A program made the position numbers and the translations under genes. From Solibacillus sp040273735 (GTDB lineage: Bacteria; Bacillota; Bacilli; Bacillales_A; Planococcaceae), in the NCBI RefSeq assembly GCF_040273735.1, contig NZ_JBELZM010000019.1, forward strand, positions 1 to 64,000: DNA of 64,000 nt, in the 5' to 3' direction. Below, piece by piece: positions 34,419 through 43,247 of the stretch. Within the stretch, counting starts at the first letter, position 1; every line of letters starts with the position of its first letter. Under the pieces are notes generated by a model. The model searched no databases. It was not told where the DNA came from and worked only from the letters and a program-made list of their open reading frames with translations.

Positions 34419-34557
34419 CTTGTATAAATTCAAGAAGATGGCTTGAAAGTTTCTACCAGCTACCGATAATAGCTGACTACAAGTAATGGGAAATTAAGTC
34501 TATTTTTATTCCATTTTGTAGAGAAGCTTTGGCCACTTATTGGTCAAAGCTTTTTTT
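34419..34557 (+). ncRNA. Guanine-class purine riboswitch with transcription-terminator platform
   Basis: Aptamer 34419-34483. P1 CTTGTA/TACAAG; P2 TTCAAG/CTTGAA with loop AAGATGG; J2/3 AGTTTCTACC; P3 AGCTA/TAGCT with loop CCGATAA; J3/1 GAC. The pyrimidine that reads the ligand (position 74 of the xpt aptamer) is C at 34477, so guanine/hypoxanthine. The terminator at 34524-34557 has stem AAGCTTTGGCCA/TGGTCAAAGCTT and T7. The antiterminator pairs 34471-34489 (AGCT, CTACAA, AATGG) with 34511-34528 (CCATT, TTGTAG, AGCT), taking up both the P1 3' strand and the terminator 5' strand. Ligand binding should therefore turn the permease gene off. Confidence 0.92.
34524..34557 (+). terminator. Riboswitch-controlled terminator
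   Basis: Perfect 12-base stem (one G-U) with loop CTTAT and a T7 tract; the expression platform of the guanine riboswitch. Confidence 0.9.
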
Positions 34558-34610
34558 GTTCTAGGATAATAAATTAATTGCTAACATTATAGCAACTAGG
34601 AGATTACAAC

Positions 34611-35906
34611 ATGAAAAACTTTTTCAAATTTGCAGAGCGGGGTACTTCGTATAAAACGGAAACACTTGCAGGAATCACGACCTTCTTATCGATCGCCTAT
34701 ATTTTGATCGTCAATCCCATTATCCTAAGTCAATCTGGAATGGATCACGGAGCTGTATTCACTGCAACTGCGCTAACTGCTATTATCGGCACATTGCTTA
34801 TGGGTATACTTGCGAACTTCCCGATCGCTATTGCACCGAGTATGGGATTAAACTCCTTCTTTACTTTTACAGTTTGTATTGGGATGGGCATTGATTGGCA
34901 AGTCACGTTAACAGGTGTTTTTGTTGCCGGCATCATCTTCTTGATTTTAAGTTTATTTAAAATTCGCGAAAAAATTATTAATATTATTCCAAGTGATTTG
35001 AAGTTCGCAATCGCTGCTGGTATTGGTTTTTTCATCACATTTGTTGGATTGAAAAACGGTGGCATTATTGTTGGTAATCCAGATACATTTGTGGCGATTG
35101 GCGATTTAACTTCACCGATGACTTTATTAGCAATTCTAGGTATTTTCCTTACAATCATCATGTTAGTAAAAGGCATTAACGGCGGTATTTTCTACGCTAT
35201 GGTCATTACAACAATTGTAGGTATGCTTTTCGGTAAAATCGAAGTACCCTCTTCAATCGTTGGTAGTATTCCAAGCCTTGAACCGACATTTGGTGTTGTG
35301 TTTGGTCATTTAGATGAAATTTTTACAGCAGAAATTCTGACAGTGATTTTCACGTTCCTAATTGTAGCCTTCTTTGACACAGCAGGTGCATTAATTGGAC
35401 TAACAAGTCAAGCAGGCATGATGAAAGACAATAAAATTCCGAATATCGGAAAAGGGTTACTTGCTGATTCAGCTGCCGGTGTTATTGGAGCTGTATTAGG
35501 TACATCAACACCTGCTACAAGCGTTGAATCATCTGCTGGTATTGCTGTGGGAGGAAAAACCGGCTTTACATCAGTAGTTATTGCAGCATGTTTCGTCGTT
35601 GCATTATTCTTCTCACCACTTGTTAGCGTTATTTCTGTGGAAGTAACATCCGCCGCATTAATTATTGTCGGTGCACTGATGGCCATGGAAATCCGTAGAA
35701 TCAACTGGACAAAGTTAGAAATCGTCATTCCGGCATTTTTAACAATTATTATGATGCCGCTAACTTCTAGTGTGGTTATCGGGATTGGGTTAGGATTTGT
35801 GCTGTATCCTATTTGTCTCATCGCACAAAAGCGTGCTAAAGAAATTCACCCGATTATGTATGTGCTTTGCCTGTTATTTCTTTTATACTTTGCCTTTATC
35901 GTATAA
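34611..35906 (+). CDS. pbuG: NCS2-family guanine/hypoxanthine permease
   Basis: A 431-residue purine permease of the AzgA/PbuG branch of NCS2. Signatures: AGITTFLSIAYILIVNP (helix 1), APSMGLNSFFTF, FFDTAGALIGLTSQAGM and the GTSTPATSVESSAGI loop followed by GGKTGFTSV. Multiple membrane helices and normal length. The guanine riboswitch in its leader supports guanine/hypoxanthine uptake and makes pbuG (or its close paralogue pbuO) the best name. ACTAGGAGA precedes the ATG. Monocistronic. Confidence 0.93.
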   Translation: MKNFFKFAERGTSYKTETLAGITTFLSIAYILIVNPIILSQSGMDHGAVFTATALTAIIGTLLMGILANFPIAIAPSMGLNSFFTFTVCIGMGIDWQVTLTGVFVAGIIFLILSLFKIREKIINIIPSDLKFAIAAGIGFFITFVGLKNGGIIVGNPDTFVAIGDLTSPMTLLAILGIFLTIIMLVKGINGGIFYAMVITTIVGMLFGKIEVPSSIVGSIPSLEPTFGVVFGHLDEIFTAEILTVIFTFLIVAFFDTAGALIGLTSQAGMMKDNKIPNIGKGLLADSAAGVIGAVLGTSTPATSVESSAGIAVGGKTGFTSVVIAACFVVALFFSPLVSVISVEVTSAALIIVGALMAMEIRRINWTKLEIVIPAFLTIIMMPLTSSVVIGIGLGFVLYPICLIAQKRAKEIHPIMYVLCLLFLLYFAFIV

Positions 35907-35929
35907 ATGATCTTCAAAATAATTGACAT

Positions 35930-35968
35930 AAAAGACATAGATTATTCGTAATAATCTATGTCTTTTTC
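35930..35968 (+). terminator. Rho-independent terminator after the purine permease gene
   Basis: AAAGACATAGATTAT pairs with ATAATCTATGTCTTT, then TTCC. Confidence 0.85.
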
Positions 35969-36058
35969 CTTTGAATTTCTTTTGGAAGTAGGCGGGTAGG
36001 CGGAAATGACAAAAGGGATTTATTAGAGGTTTGGTTTAGCAAATATCCATATCTATTT

Positions 36059-36099
36059 ACGAGCATGAACCTGCTACAAGGATTCATGCTCGTTTTTTT
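36059..36099 (+). terminator. Terminator-like hairpin upstream of the NUDIX gene
   Basis: ACGAGCATGAA pairs with TTCATGCTCGT followed by T7. It lies 120 bases before the NUDIX start and may end a preceding transcript or act as an attenuator. Confidence 0.75.
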
Positions 36100-36219
36100 A
36101 TGAATCAAGGATTGAAAAACAAGTATTATTTGGATAAATATGTTAAAATTTATGAGGTATTGCATATGGAAAGCTCGATTAAAAAGCCTGGATTTTGGCG
36201 TGAATTTATGGAGGTAATT

Positions 36220-36771
36220 ATGGATAAATGGAAAACTTTAAAATCAGAGTATATACATAAAAGTCCTTTTGGCAATATTCGAAAAGACGAATGCAAGCTT
36301 CCTAACGGTATTGTGATAGATGATTATTATGTAAACGAATATTCTGATTGGGTAAACGGTGTCGTAATAACAAAGGAAAACAAGATTGTCCTTGTTGAAC
36401 AGTACCGTTATGCGGGCAATGAATTTTACCTTGAAGTCCCTGCTGGGAAAATCGAAGAAAATGAAACGTATGAGGAAGCGATAATCCGAGAAGTAAAGGA
36501 AGAGACCGGTTATATTTCAGAAAGCAAGCCTATTTTACTTGGAGAATTCATGGTTAACCCCGCTATACAAAATAACAAAGTAATTACTTTTCTCTTGCTT
36601 GATGCTTTTAAGAAATTCGAACAAGATTTAGATGACACAGAAGAGCTTACAATTAATTTAATTAATTTTAATGAAATGGATAGTTTGATTAAGTCGAAGC
36701 AGATCAATACACAACTGTTTACATCACATGCATACACAATGGCAAAAATGTACTGTATGGAAAAACACTGA
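36220..36771 (+). CDS. NUDIX hydrolase (ADP-ribose pyrophosphatase-like)
   Basis: A 183-residue NUDIX enzyme. The Nudix box is GKIEENETYEEAIIREVKEE followed by TGY (GX5EX7REUXEEXGU satisfied). The upstream VVITKENKIVLVEQYRYAG and VPAG place it with ADP-ribose pyrophosphatases. It would hydrolyse a nucleoside diphosphate linked to another moiety, with Mg2+. Start: ATG 36220 follows GGAGGTAATT; the open frame back to 36100 crosses the terminator and is rejected. A second, broken NUDIX gene follows. Confidence 0.9.
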   Translation: MDKWKTLKSEYIHKSPFGNIRKDECKLPNGIVIDDYYVNEYSDWVNGVVITKENKIVLVEQYRYAGNEFYLEVPAGKIEENETYEEAIIREVKEETGYISESKPILLGEFMVNPAIQNNKVITFLLLDAFKKFEQDLDDTEELTINLINFNEMDSLIKSKQINTQLFTSHAYTMAKMYCMEKH

Positions 36772-36806
36772 GTATCTAATTAAATAGAAGAAAAAGAGGT
36801 GGGAAA

Positions 36807-37285
36807 ATGTCACATGTAAGAATACGATGTACAGGATTGATCATCGAAAACAATTCGGTACTGTTAGTAGAGTATGATGATAATGGAATCCATTATAATT
36901 TACCAGGCGGGGGCTGGAACCCGGGGAGACAATAATTGAAGGTGTCGCTAGAGAAGTATTTGAAGAAACTACGGCAGAAGTTGAAGTTGGACCGTTAGCA
37001 TTAATTTATGAGTTTCCACCGCATAAGCAATCAGGTGATTATGATGTGAATGCCAAACATGGACTTCACCTTATTTTTGAATGTACTTTAAAGAATCGAT
37101 CGATCCCGAAATTACCCGAAAATCCAGACCTTAATCAAACGGCGGTGAAATGGATTCCTATAATAGAATTGGACTCAATCTTGCTGCTGCCCAATATAAC
37201 ACAGCAAATAAAGAACTATATTGCTAATAAAAGAAATATTGACTTGATTGAGGATTATCGGTTGGAGAAACTCTACTTGAAGTGA
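36807..37285 (+). pseudogene. NUDIX hydrolase gene with a frameshift
   Basis: The first frame (ATG 36807, after GAGGTGGG) reads MSHVRIRCTGLIIENNSVLL and runs to NLPGGG, then hits a stop after WNPGRQ. The +1 frame resumes exactly where the Nudix box should continue: LEPGETIIEGVAREVFEETT, and stays open to 37285. The break falls in a run of five G's at 36909-36913; one more G restores the frame. So this is either a real recent mutation or a homopolymer sequencing error. If repaired it would be a ~160-residue MutT-like hydrolase. Confidence 0.85.
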
Positions 37286-37326
37286 ATGTAAGTCTTTTCA
37301 GAACCCAATGAGGGCATAAAATTGAG

Positions 37327-37755
37327 GTGTTCAAGATCGAAGAATATTGTACAGAAACGAGAGCATACTTTACTTTATTTGGAGAGGATTTTCCTTTGGA
37401 GGAATTCACTAGAGAAATAGGAATCATTCCAACAGAAGCATACAGAAAAGGTGAGGAATGTATTCGAGGTAAAACAAAACATGTAAGATTTGAAACTGCA
37501 TGGGAGTACGGGGTAGATTACATAATGACAAACCATCCTGAGGAACAAATTCATACCATTGTAAATACACTATATAACTCAACAGAGATTATTAAAAAAT
37601 ATAAAGATAATTACAATTTGAAATGTAAATTAGTTACGGTTGTTTGTTTTAATTGTCAGCAAACACGTGGGCTTGTTATGAATAAAAAGGCAATTGCATT
37701 TGCCAATCAAGTAAATGGGGAATTTGAATTCGATATTTATCATGACAACGATTAG
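37327..37755 (+). CDS. DUF4279 family protein
   Basis: A 142-residue cytosolic protein. The N-terminal AYFTLFGEDFPLEEFTREIG, then PTEAYRKGE and the WEYGVDY strand match DUF4279 proteins, which are small alpha/beta proteins of unknown function. Two cysteines (CFNCQQ) are present but no metal site is evident. GTG start at 37327 with ATGAGGG ~12 bases upstream, so the start is tentative. Confidence 0.75.
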   Translation: MFKIEEYCTETRAYFTLFGEDFPLEEFTREIGIIPTEAYRKGEECIRGKTKHVRFETAWEYGVDYIMTNHPEEQIHTIVNTLYNSTEIIKKYKDNYNLKCKLVTVVCFNCQQTRGLVMNKKAIAFANQVNGEFEFDIYHDND

Positions 37756-37873
37756 CAAGGCGTTTTAAGGATAGCGTTGATTCCATTTATCGAACTCGTA
37801 ATTACTGAAACTTTTTTCCACTCGATTCCGTATAAAAGTATAACAAATCGTAAAGTGGGAGAGGGGACTATAT

Positions 37874-38077
37874 ATGTCTGAAAAAGGCTGTATAAAATGT
37901 GGAAGTAAGGATGCGAGCAAGAAAGAGGTGGCGATGACTGGTACAGGGTTATCCAAAATGTTTGATGTTCAGCACAATCAGTTTATAGTCGTTTACTGCA
38001 ATAACTGTGGATATTCAGAGTTCTATAATAAAAAATCGTCTTCAGCCTCAAATATTTTTGACCTGTTTTTTGGTTAA
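37874..38077 (+). CDS. Zinc-ribbon protein
   Basis: A 67-residue protein with two CxxC pairs: CIKCGSKD (residues 6-9) and YCNNCGY (residues 42-45), a complete zinc ribbon. The tail SSSASNIFDLFFG is hydrophobic. Such small ribbons, annotated as nucleic-acid-binding, are common in Bacillales; role unknown. GGGAGAGGGG precedes the ATG. Confidence 0.8.
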   Translation: MSEKGCIKCGSKDASKKEVAMTGTGLSKMFDVQHNQFIVVYCNNCGYSEFYNKKSSSASNIFDLFFG

Positions 38078-38110
38078 AAGATTAAATATAATGTTAATTT
38101 TGACTTACCG

Positions 38111-38124
38111 GATTTGATCAAATC
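38111..38124 (+). promoter_or_regulatory. 14-base perfect palindrome upstream of the glpD promoter
   Basis: GATTTGATCAAATC is a perfect palindrome 22 bases before the -35 box of the glpD promoter. It could be an operator. No T-run follows, so it is not a terminator. Confidence 0.35.
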
Positions 38125-38145
38125 AGAACTAATAATGTAAATGTC

Positions 38146-38174
38146 TTGCATTTTTCCTTCTGTGGCGTTAAGAT
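38146..38174 (+). promoter_or_regulatory. Sigma-A-type promoter of glpD
   Basis: TTGCAT, 17 bases, TAAGAT. It puts the transcript start near 38181, about 110 bases before glpD, so the leader includes the GlpP-type terminator. Confidence 0.6.
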
Positions 38175-38193
38175 AAGGTCAAGTTAATAGACC

Positions 38194-38268
38194 GGTTTGA
38201 GTTAAAGAGAGACCTTAAAGAACGCACAAAGCGATATTTGTGTGGTGCTTTAAGGTCTCTCTTTTTTT
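38194..38268 (+). terminator. glpD leader: GlpP motif and terminator/antiterminator
   Basis: GGTTTGAGTTAAAGAG (38194-38209) runs into a long hairpin, AGAGAGACCTTAAAG pairing with CTTTAAGGTCTCTCT and then T's. The same GGTTTGAGTTAAAG-like motif precedes the terminator before glpF (40661). In B. subtilis GlpP with glycerol 3-phosphate binds this leader and prevents termination. Confidence 0.8.
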
Positions 38269-38292
38269 GTCTACATTTAAGGAGGAATTATT

Positions 38293-39936
38293 ATGTCAAC
38301 AGCTTCATCATTACAACGTTCAGTCATCATGAATGATTTACAGAGCAAAGAATATGACGTTTTAGTTATCGGTGGCGGTATTACAGGTGTGGGGATTGCA
38401 CTCGATGCCATTACGCGCGGATTATCAGTCGCATTAGTTGAAATGCAGGATTTTGCGGCAGGTACGTCAAGCCGCTCAACAAAATTAGTGCACGGCGGTT
38501 TACGTTATTTAAAACAATTTGAAATTAAAGAAGTAGCCGAGTTAGGAAAAGAGCGTGCGATCGTGTATGAAAATGGTCCTCACGTTACAACACCTGTATG
38601 GATGTTATTACCGTTCCATAAAGGTGGTACATTCGGTAAATTTTCTACATCTGTTGGGTTACGTGTGTACGATTTCTTAGCAGGGGTAAAAAAATCAGAG
38701 CGCCGCTACATGTTAAATAGTGCGCAAACATTGGAAAAAGAACCGTTAGTTAAGCAAGGCGATTTATTAGGCGGCGGTGTTTATGTTGAATACCGTACTG
38801 ATGATGCACGCTTAACAATTGAAGTTGCAAAAACCGCGATTGAAAAAGGTGTCGTTTTAGCAAACTATACGAAAGCTTCAGGCTTTTTATATAATGATGC
38901 GAAAAAGATTATCGGCATTGAAGCGACAGATTTACTATCGAATGAAACAATTCAAATTCATGCGAAAAAAGTCGTGAACGCAGCGGGTCCATGGGTAGAC
39001 GATGTTCGTAGCATTGAAGGCAAAACAAGCGGTAAGCATTTAATTTTGTCAAAGGGTGTGCACATCGTATTTGATGAGTCAAAGTTCCCGTTAAAACAGG
39101 CGGTTTATTTTGATACACCGGATGGCCGTATGGTATTTGCGATTCCGCGTAACGGTAAAACGTATGTTGGTACGACTGATACGTTTTATGAAGGGGATCC
39201 GCGCAATATGGATATCGAACAATCCGATCGCGATTACATTATGAACGCCATCCACTATATGTTCCCGAATGTAAAAGTGACGGATGCGGATATTGAATCA
39301 AGCTGGGCGGGTGTACGTCCGTTAATTCATGAAGAAGGAAAAGGACCATCAGAAATTTCCCGTCATGATGAAGTATGGGAATCTGATTCAGGCTTAGTTA
39401 CAATTGCGGGCGGTAAATTAACAGGCTATCGTAAAATGGCGGAAGCAGTTGTAGATAAAATTTCAGCGAGCCTAAAAGCGGAATTTGGTGTAGAGAGCAA
39501 ACCTTGTATTACAAAAAACATCCCGATTTCTGGCGGTGAAGTAGGCGGCTCAAAACATATCCAAACGTTTATTTCGAAAAAGACAGAGTTAGGTGTGAAA
39601 GCGGGCTTAACGAAAGAAGAAGCGGCGTATTTAGCACAGCATTATGGCTCGAATGTTGAAAAAGTATTTAGCTATGTGGCAAAAGCAAAAGACACGATGC
39701 CGAAAGCTTTATTTGCGCAGCTACAATATGGTATCGAGCATGAGCTTGTGACGACACCTGTCGATTTCTTCGTCCGCCGTACAGGTAATATGTTCTTTAA
39801 TATTGCTTCGGTATTGGCACATAAGGATGCAGTCATTGCACATATGGCACAGCAGTTAAATTGGTCAGATGCCCAATTATCGGAGTATACAGAACTGTTG
39901 AACATTGAAATTAAGCGTGCAACAACCGCAAAATAA
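38293..39936 (+). CDS. glpD: Aerobic glycerol-3-phosphate dehydrogenase
   Basis: A 547-residue FAD enzyme that oxidises glycerol 3-phosphate to dihydroxyacetone phosphate and passes electrons to menaquinone at the membrane. FAD motif VLVIGGGITGVGIALDA (~residue 21), the family block GTSSRSTKLVHGGLRYLKQF, and WAGVRPLI...GGKLTGYRKMAE near the middle, with the C-terminal helical domain ending RRTGNMFFN. AAGGAGGA precedes the ATG. Expression is probably controlled by the GlpP-type leader. The antiterminator and the uptake genes follow in the same direction. Confidence 0.97.
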   Translation: MSTASSLQRSVIMNDLQSKEYDVLVIGGGITGVGIALDAITRGLSVALVEMQDFAAGTSSRSTKLVHGGLRYLKQFEIKEVAELGKERAIVYENGPHVTTPVWMLLPFHKGGTFGKFSTSVGLRVYDFLAGVKKSERRYMLNSAQTLEKEPLVKQGDLLGGGVYVEYRTDDARLTIEVAKTAIEKGVVLANYTKASGFLYNDAKKIIGIEATDLLSNETIQIHAKKVVNAAGPWVDDVRSIEGKTSGKHLILSKGVHIVFDESKFPLKQAVYFDTPDGRMVFAIPRNGKTYVGTTDTFYEGDPRNMDIEQSDRDYIMNAIHYMFPNVKVTDADIESSWAGVRPLIHEEGKGPSEISRHDEVWESDSGLVTIAGGKLTGYRKMAEAVVDKISASLKAEFGVESKPCITKNIPISGGEVGGSKHIQTFISKKTELGVKAGLTKEEAAYLAQHYGSNVEKVFSYVAKAKDTMPKALFAQLQYGIEHELVTTPVDFFVRRTGNMFFNIASVLAHKDAVIAHMAQQLNWSDAQLSEYTELLNIEIKRATTAK

Positions 39937-39962
39937 TGTAAAATGATATTGTGATATAATTT

Positions 39963-40011
39963 TGGCTCATCGATTGCGTGGGAGATTTGAATTAACGCAG
40001 CCGATGAGCCA
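39963..40011 (+). terminator. Hairpin between glpD and glpP
   Basis: TGGCTCATCG pairs with CGATGAGCCA, with an inner TGCGT/ACGCA stem. Only a weak T-run follows (ATATT), so termination may be partial. Confidence 0.6.
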
Positions 40012-40049
40012 TATTAATATAAACAGATTTCTAAATATAGGAGGATGTT

Positions 40050-40616
40050 ATGCCGTTTAATGATCAGAAAATTATTCCTGCTGCCCGAACAATTAAACAG
40101 TTTGATAAAGTAGTAAAAAGTGAATTCGAATATATCGTATTGCTAGAAGTGCATTTAAGTCAATTACGCTCGCTAAAACAAGAGGCCGATCGTCATGGAA
40201 AAAAATTAATTATTCATGCAGATTTAATACACGGTCTGAAGACGGATAATTTTGCCGCGGATTATTTATGTAATGATATTCGCCCGGCAGGCATTATTTC
40301 TACACGCTCCAATATGATTTTAAAAGCGAAATCCCGCGGTATATTGGCGATTCAACGTGTCTTTTTAATTGATACAATTGCGCTTGAAAAAAGTTATTCG
40401 CTCCTTGAACAAACGGCCCCGGACTTTATTGAATTACTTCCAGGTGTTATCCCGGAAATGGTTGAGGAAGTATCTACGCAAACAGGTATTCCTGTTATTA
40501 CAGGGGGCTTAATTCGAACGGATGAGCAAATTAAGCTGGCATTTGATGCAGGGGCAATTGCCATTACTACCTCCAATAAAGAATTGTGGAAACGTTTCCA
40601 AAAAGTTGTTGACTAA
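40050..40616 (+). CDS. glpP: Glycerol-3-phosphate-responsive antiterminator
   Basis: A 188-residue TIM-barrel-like RNA-binding protein. Hallmarks: IIPAARTIKQFDKVVKSEFE, HADLIHGLKTDNFAADYLCN, GIISTRSNMILKAKSRGI, IELLPGVIPEM and PVITGGLI. In B. subtilis GlpP with glycerol 3-phosphate binds the glpFK and glpD leaders and blocks their terminators. Both target leaders are in this window (38194 and 40661). The gene order glpD-glpP-glpF-glpK differs from the glpP-glpF-glpK-glpD order of B. subtilis. AGGAGGATG-type ribosome site. Confidence 0.95.
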   Translation: MPFNDQKIIPAARTIKQFDKVVKSEFEYIVLLEVHLSQLRSLKQEADRHGKKLIIHADLIHGLKTDNFAADYLCNDIRPAGIISTRSNMILKAKSRGILAIQRVFLIDTIALEKSYSLLEQTAPDFIELLPGVIPEMVEEVSTQTGIPVITGGLIRTDEQIKLAFDAGAIAITTSNKELWKRFQKVVD

Positions 40617-40660
40617 TGAATAATTTCAAACTATTATGATTACTAAGTCAATAAATACGT

Positions 40661-40738
40661 GGTTGAGTAAAGGAGTCCGCATGTACAATTGTTTTACGTA
40701 AATACGTGAAACAATTGTTACTTGCGGACTTTTTTTTC
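40661..40738 (+). terminator. glpFK leader: GlpP motif and terminator
   Basis: GGTTGAGTAAAGGAG (40661-40675) is followed by a long hairpin whose base is AGTCCGC/GCGGACT, with inner ACAATTGTTTTACG/CGTGAAACAATTGT, then T8. The motif matches that before the glpD terminator. Confidence 0.82.
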
Positions 40739-40787
40739 TTCTAACTATTTTATTAACGGAATATACATGAGCTAAGGAGGTTATGGA

Positions 40788-41585
40788 ATGTCAACATTTA
40801 CAGCCGAGTTGGTCGGCACGATGCTGCTAATATTATTCGGTGGTGGCGTTGTAGCAGGTGTTTCATTGCACAAATCAAAAGGTCAAGGTGGCGGTTGGGT
40901 CGTCATCACTTTTGCATGGGGCTTTGCCGTAGCGATGGCAGCATATGCAGTAGGGGGCATTAGCGGAGCACACTTAAACCCGGCATTAACAATTGCTCTT
41001 GCAACAATTGGCAATTTTGCATGGGCGGATGTGCCATTGTTTATCGTTGCACAACTATTAGGAGCGTTTTTAGGTGCTGTGTTAGTCTACTTTGTTTATT
41101 TACCGCATTGGAAAGGCACAAAAGACAAAGGTGCAAAACTTGGCGTATTCTCAACAACTCCAGCAGTAAAACATATTCCTTCAAACATGATTGCTGAGAT
41201 GGTCGGCACATTCGCATTAGTATTAGGGATTTTAGCTTTAGGGACAAACGAAATTACTTCAGGATTAAATCCATTTTTAGTCGGTATTTTAATTGTTGTT
41301 ATTGGTATGGCATTGGGTGGTCCAACTGGTTATGCGATTAACCCGGCCCGTGACTTAGGTCCACGTATTGCACATGCGCTATTACCGATTCCAGGTAAAG
41401 GAGATTCAGCTTGGTGGTATGCATGGGTACCTGTAGTTGCCCCGATTATCGGCGGTGTTTACGGAGCAGTATTTTTTAGCTTTATCTGGAATGGAGCAGA
41501 TGCAACATTATTCTGGATTTTCAGTGTAGTAGTAGCGGCGGTATTCGTAGCTGCACAAATGACAGTATCGAAAGTAGAAGAGTAG
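40788..41585 (+). CDS. glpF: Glycerol uptake facilitator (aquaglyceroporin)
   Basis: A 265-residue MIP-family channel with both NPA boxes: GAHLNPALTIAL (~residue 64) and GYAINPARDLGPR (~residue 184); the Asp after NPAR is typical of glycerol facilitators. Six membrane helices. It lets glycerol enter by diffusion for phosphorylation by GlpK, encoded 20 bases downstream. AAGGAGGTT precedes the ATG. Confidence 0.96.
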   Translation: MSTFTAELVGTMLLILFGGGVVAGVSLHKSKGQGGGWVVITFAWGFAVAMAAYAVGGISGAHLNPALTIALATIGNFAWADVPLFIVAQLLGAFLGAVLVYFVYLPHWKGTKDKGAKLGVFSTTPAVKHIPSNMIAEMVGTFALVLGILALGTNEITSGLNPFLVGILIVVIGMALGGPTGYAINPARDLGPRIAHALLPIPGKGDSAWWYAWVPVVAPIIGGVYGAVFFSFIWNGADATLFWIFSVVVAAVFVAAQMTVSKVEE

Positions 41586-41605
41586 AAGAGTAGGAGGATT
41601 TGAAG

Positions 41606-43099
41606 ATGACAGAAAAATTTATGATGGCGCTAGACCAAGGTACAACTAGTTCACGTGCAATTTTATTTGATAAAAATGGTACGGTATTTCATACAGCACA
41701 GCAAGAGTTCCCGCAATATTTCCCAGAATCAGGTTGGGTAGAGCATAACCCGGAACAAATTTGGTCTTCCGTGCTTTCATGTATCGCGGCAGTGTTATCT
41801 GAGAAAAATGTACTCGCAAGTCAAATCGCAGGTATTGGTATTACAAACCAGCGTGAAACGACAGTCGTATGGGATAAAAATACGGGTAAACCAATTTACA
41901 ATGCAATCGTTTGGCAATCACGACAAACAGCAGAAATTTGTGAAGATTTAAAAGCGCGTGGCTTAAATGATACGTTCCGCGATAAAACAGGCTTGCTCAT
42001 TGATGCGTACTTCTCAGGGACAAAAGTGAAATGGATTTTGGACAATGTAGAAGGCGCTCGTGAAAAAGCGGAAAATGGGGATCTCTTATTCGGTACGATT
42101 GATACATGGATCATTTGGAAATTAACGAACGGTAAAGTGCACGTAACCGATTATTCAAACGCATCCCGAACATTAATGTTCAATATTTATGATTTGAATT
42201 GGGATGAAGAGCTACTTGATATTTTAACAGTTCCAGCTTCGATGCTTCCAGAAGTGCGATCTTCTTCTGAAGTATACGGTCATACGGATGCAGATAAATT
42301 TTTCGGTCAAGAAATTCCAATCGCAGGTATTGCGGGCGACCAACAAGCAGCATTATTCGGGCAAGCTTGCTTCGAGCAAGGAATGGTGAAAAATACATAT
42401 GGCACTGGTTGCTTTATGTTAATGAACACAGGTGAAAAAGCGGTAAAATCTGATCATGGTTTATTAACGACAATCGCATGGGGCTTAGACGGCAAAGTAA
42501 CGTATGCGCTAGAAGGAAGTATTTTCGTAGCGGGCTCTGCTATCCAGTGGTTGCGCGACGGGTTACGTATGTTCCGTAAAGCGGAGGAAAGTGAAGCATA
42601 TGCAGCACGTGTAACATCTTCTGAAGGCGTGTATGTTGTACCGGCATTCGTTGGACTAGGAACGCCTTACTGGGATTCGGATGTACGCGGTGCAGTATTC
42701 GGCTTAACGCGCGGTACAGAAAAAGAGCATTTCGTACGTGCTACACTTGAGTCACTTGCATATCAAACGCGTGACGTATTAGGTGCAATGGAAGCGGATT
42801 CAGGAATTCCGTTAAGCACGTTGCGTGTTGACGGCGGCGCGGTGAGAAATAATTTCTTAATGCAATTCCAATCAGACCTATTAAATGTGCCAGTAGATCG
42901 CCCGGTTGTAAATGAAACAACCGCTTTAGGGGCAGCATACTTGGCTGGTTTAGCAGTAGGCTATTGGGAGACATTAGATGACATCTCAAATTACTGGAAT
43001 TTAGATCATAAATTTGAGCCTGAGATGGGCGAAGAAGAGCGCGAAGCTTTATATACAGGCTGGGGCAAAGCTGTAAAGGCAGCGCAAGCATTTAAATAG
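41606..43099 (+). CDS. glpK: Glycerol kinase
   Basis: A 497-residue FGGY-family kinase that converts glycerol to glycerol 3-phosphate with ATP. Signatures: LDQGTTSSRAILFD (phosphate-binding loop), GITNQRETTVVWD, GTIDTWIIWKLT, GDQQAALFGQ, TYGTGCFMLMNTG and the FGGY C-terminal signature around LRVDGGAVRNNFLMQFQ. A His follows in RGTEKEHFVRA, the site phosphorylated by the PTS in Gram-positive GlpK. Start at ATG 41606, 8 bases after AGGAGG; the frame is open to 41600. Confidence 0.97.
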   Translation: MTEKFMMALDQGTTSSRAILFDKNGTVFHTAQQEFPQYFPESGWVEHNPEQIWSSVLSCIAAVLSEKNVLASQIAGIGITNQRETTVVWDKNTGKPIYNAIVWQSRQTAEICEDLKARGLNDTFRDKTGLLIDAYFSGTKVKWILDNVEGAREKAENGDLLFGTIDTWIIWKLTNGKVHVTDYSNASRTLMFNIYDLNWDEELLDILTVPASMLPEVRSSSEVYGHTDADKFFGQEIPIAGIAGDQQAALFGQACFEQGMVKNTYGTGCFMLMNTGEKAVKSDHGLLTTIAWGLDGKVTYALEGSIFVAGSAIQWLRDGLRMFRKAEESEAYAARVTSSEGVYVVPAFVGLGTPYWDSDVRGAVFGLTRGTEKEHFVRATLESLAYQTRDVLGAMEADSGIPLSTLRVDGGAVRNNFLMQFQSDLLNVPVDRPVVNETTALGAAYLAGLAVGYWETLDDISNYWNLDHKFEPEMGEEEREALYTGWGKAVKAAQAFK

Positions 43100-43128
43100 T
43101 ACGTTGATTAACTCATTATGAAAAGCAG

Positions 43129-43174
43129 AAAAGCTGTATGAAGAGCAAATAAGCTTTTCATACAGCTTTTTTTG
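43129..43174 (+). terminator. Rho-independent terminator after glpK
   Basis: AAAGCTGTATGAA pairs with TTCATACAGCTTT followed by T's. Ends the glpFK transcript. Confidence 0.85.
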
Positions 43175-43247
43175 TTAGATTTTTATTTGGATAGAATGAT
43201 AAATCATCTAAGAACAATATTTCAGAGTAAACATAGATATTCATTTA

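Noticed and set aside
34289..34486. 65-codon open frame on the plus strand
   Set aside because: It runs through the guanine riboswitch aptamer and has no ribosome site; a chance frame.
36100..36219. Longer start for the NUDIX gene
   Set aside because: The start lies at the end of a terminator hairpin; the ATG at 36220 has a GGAGG site and matches family length.
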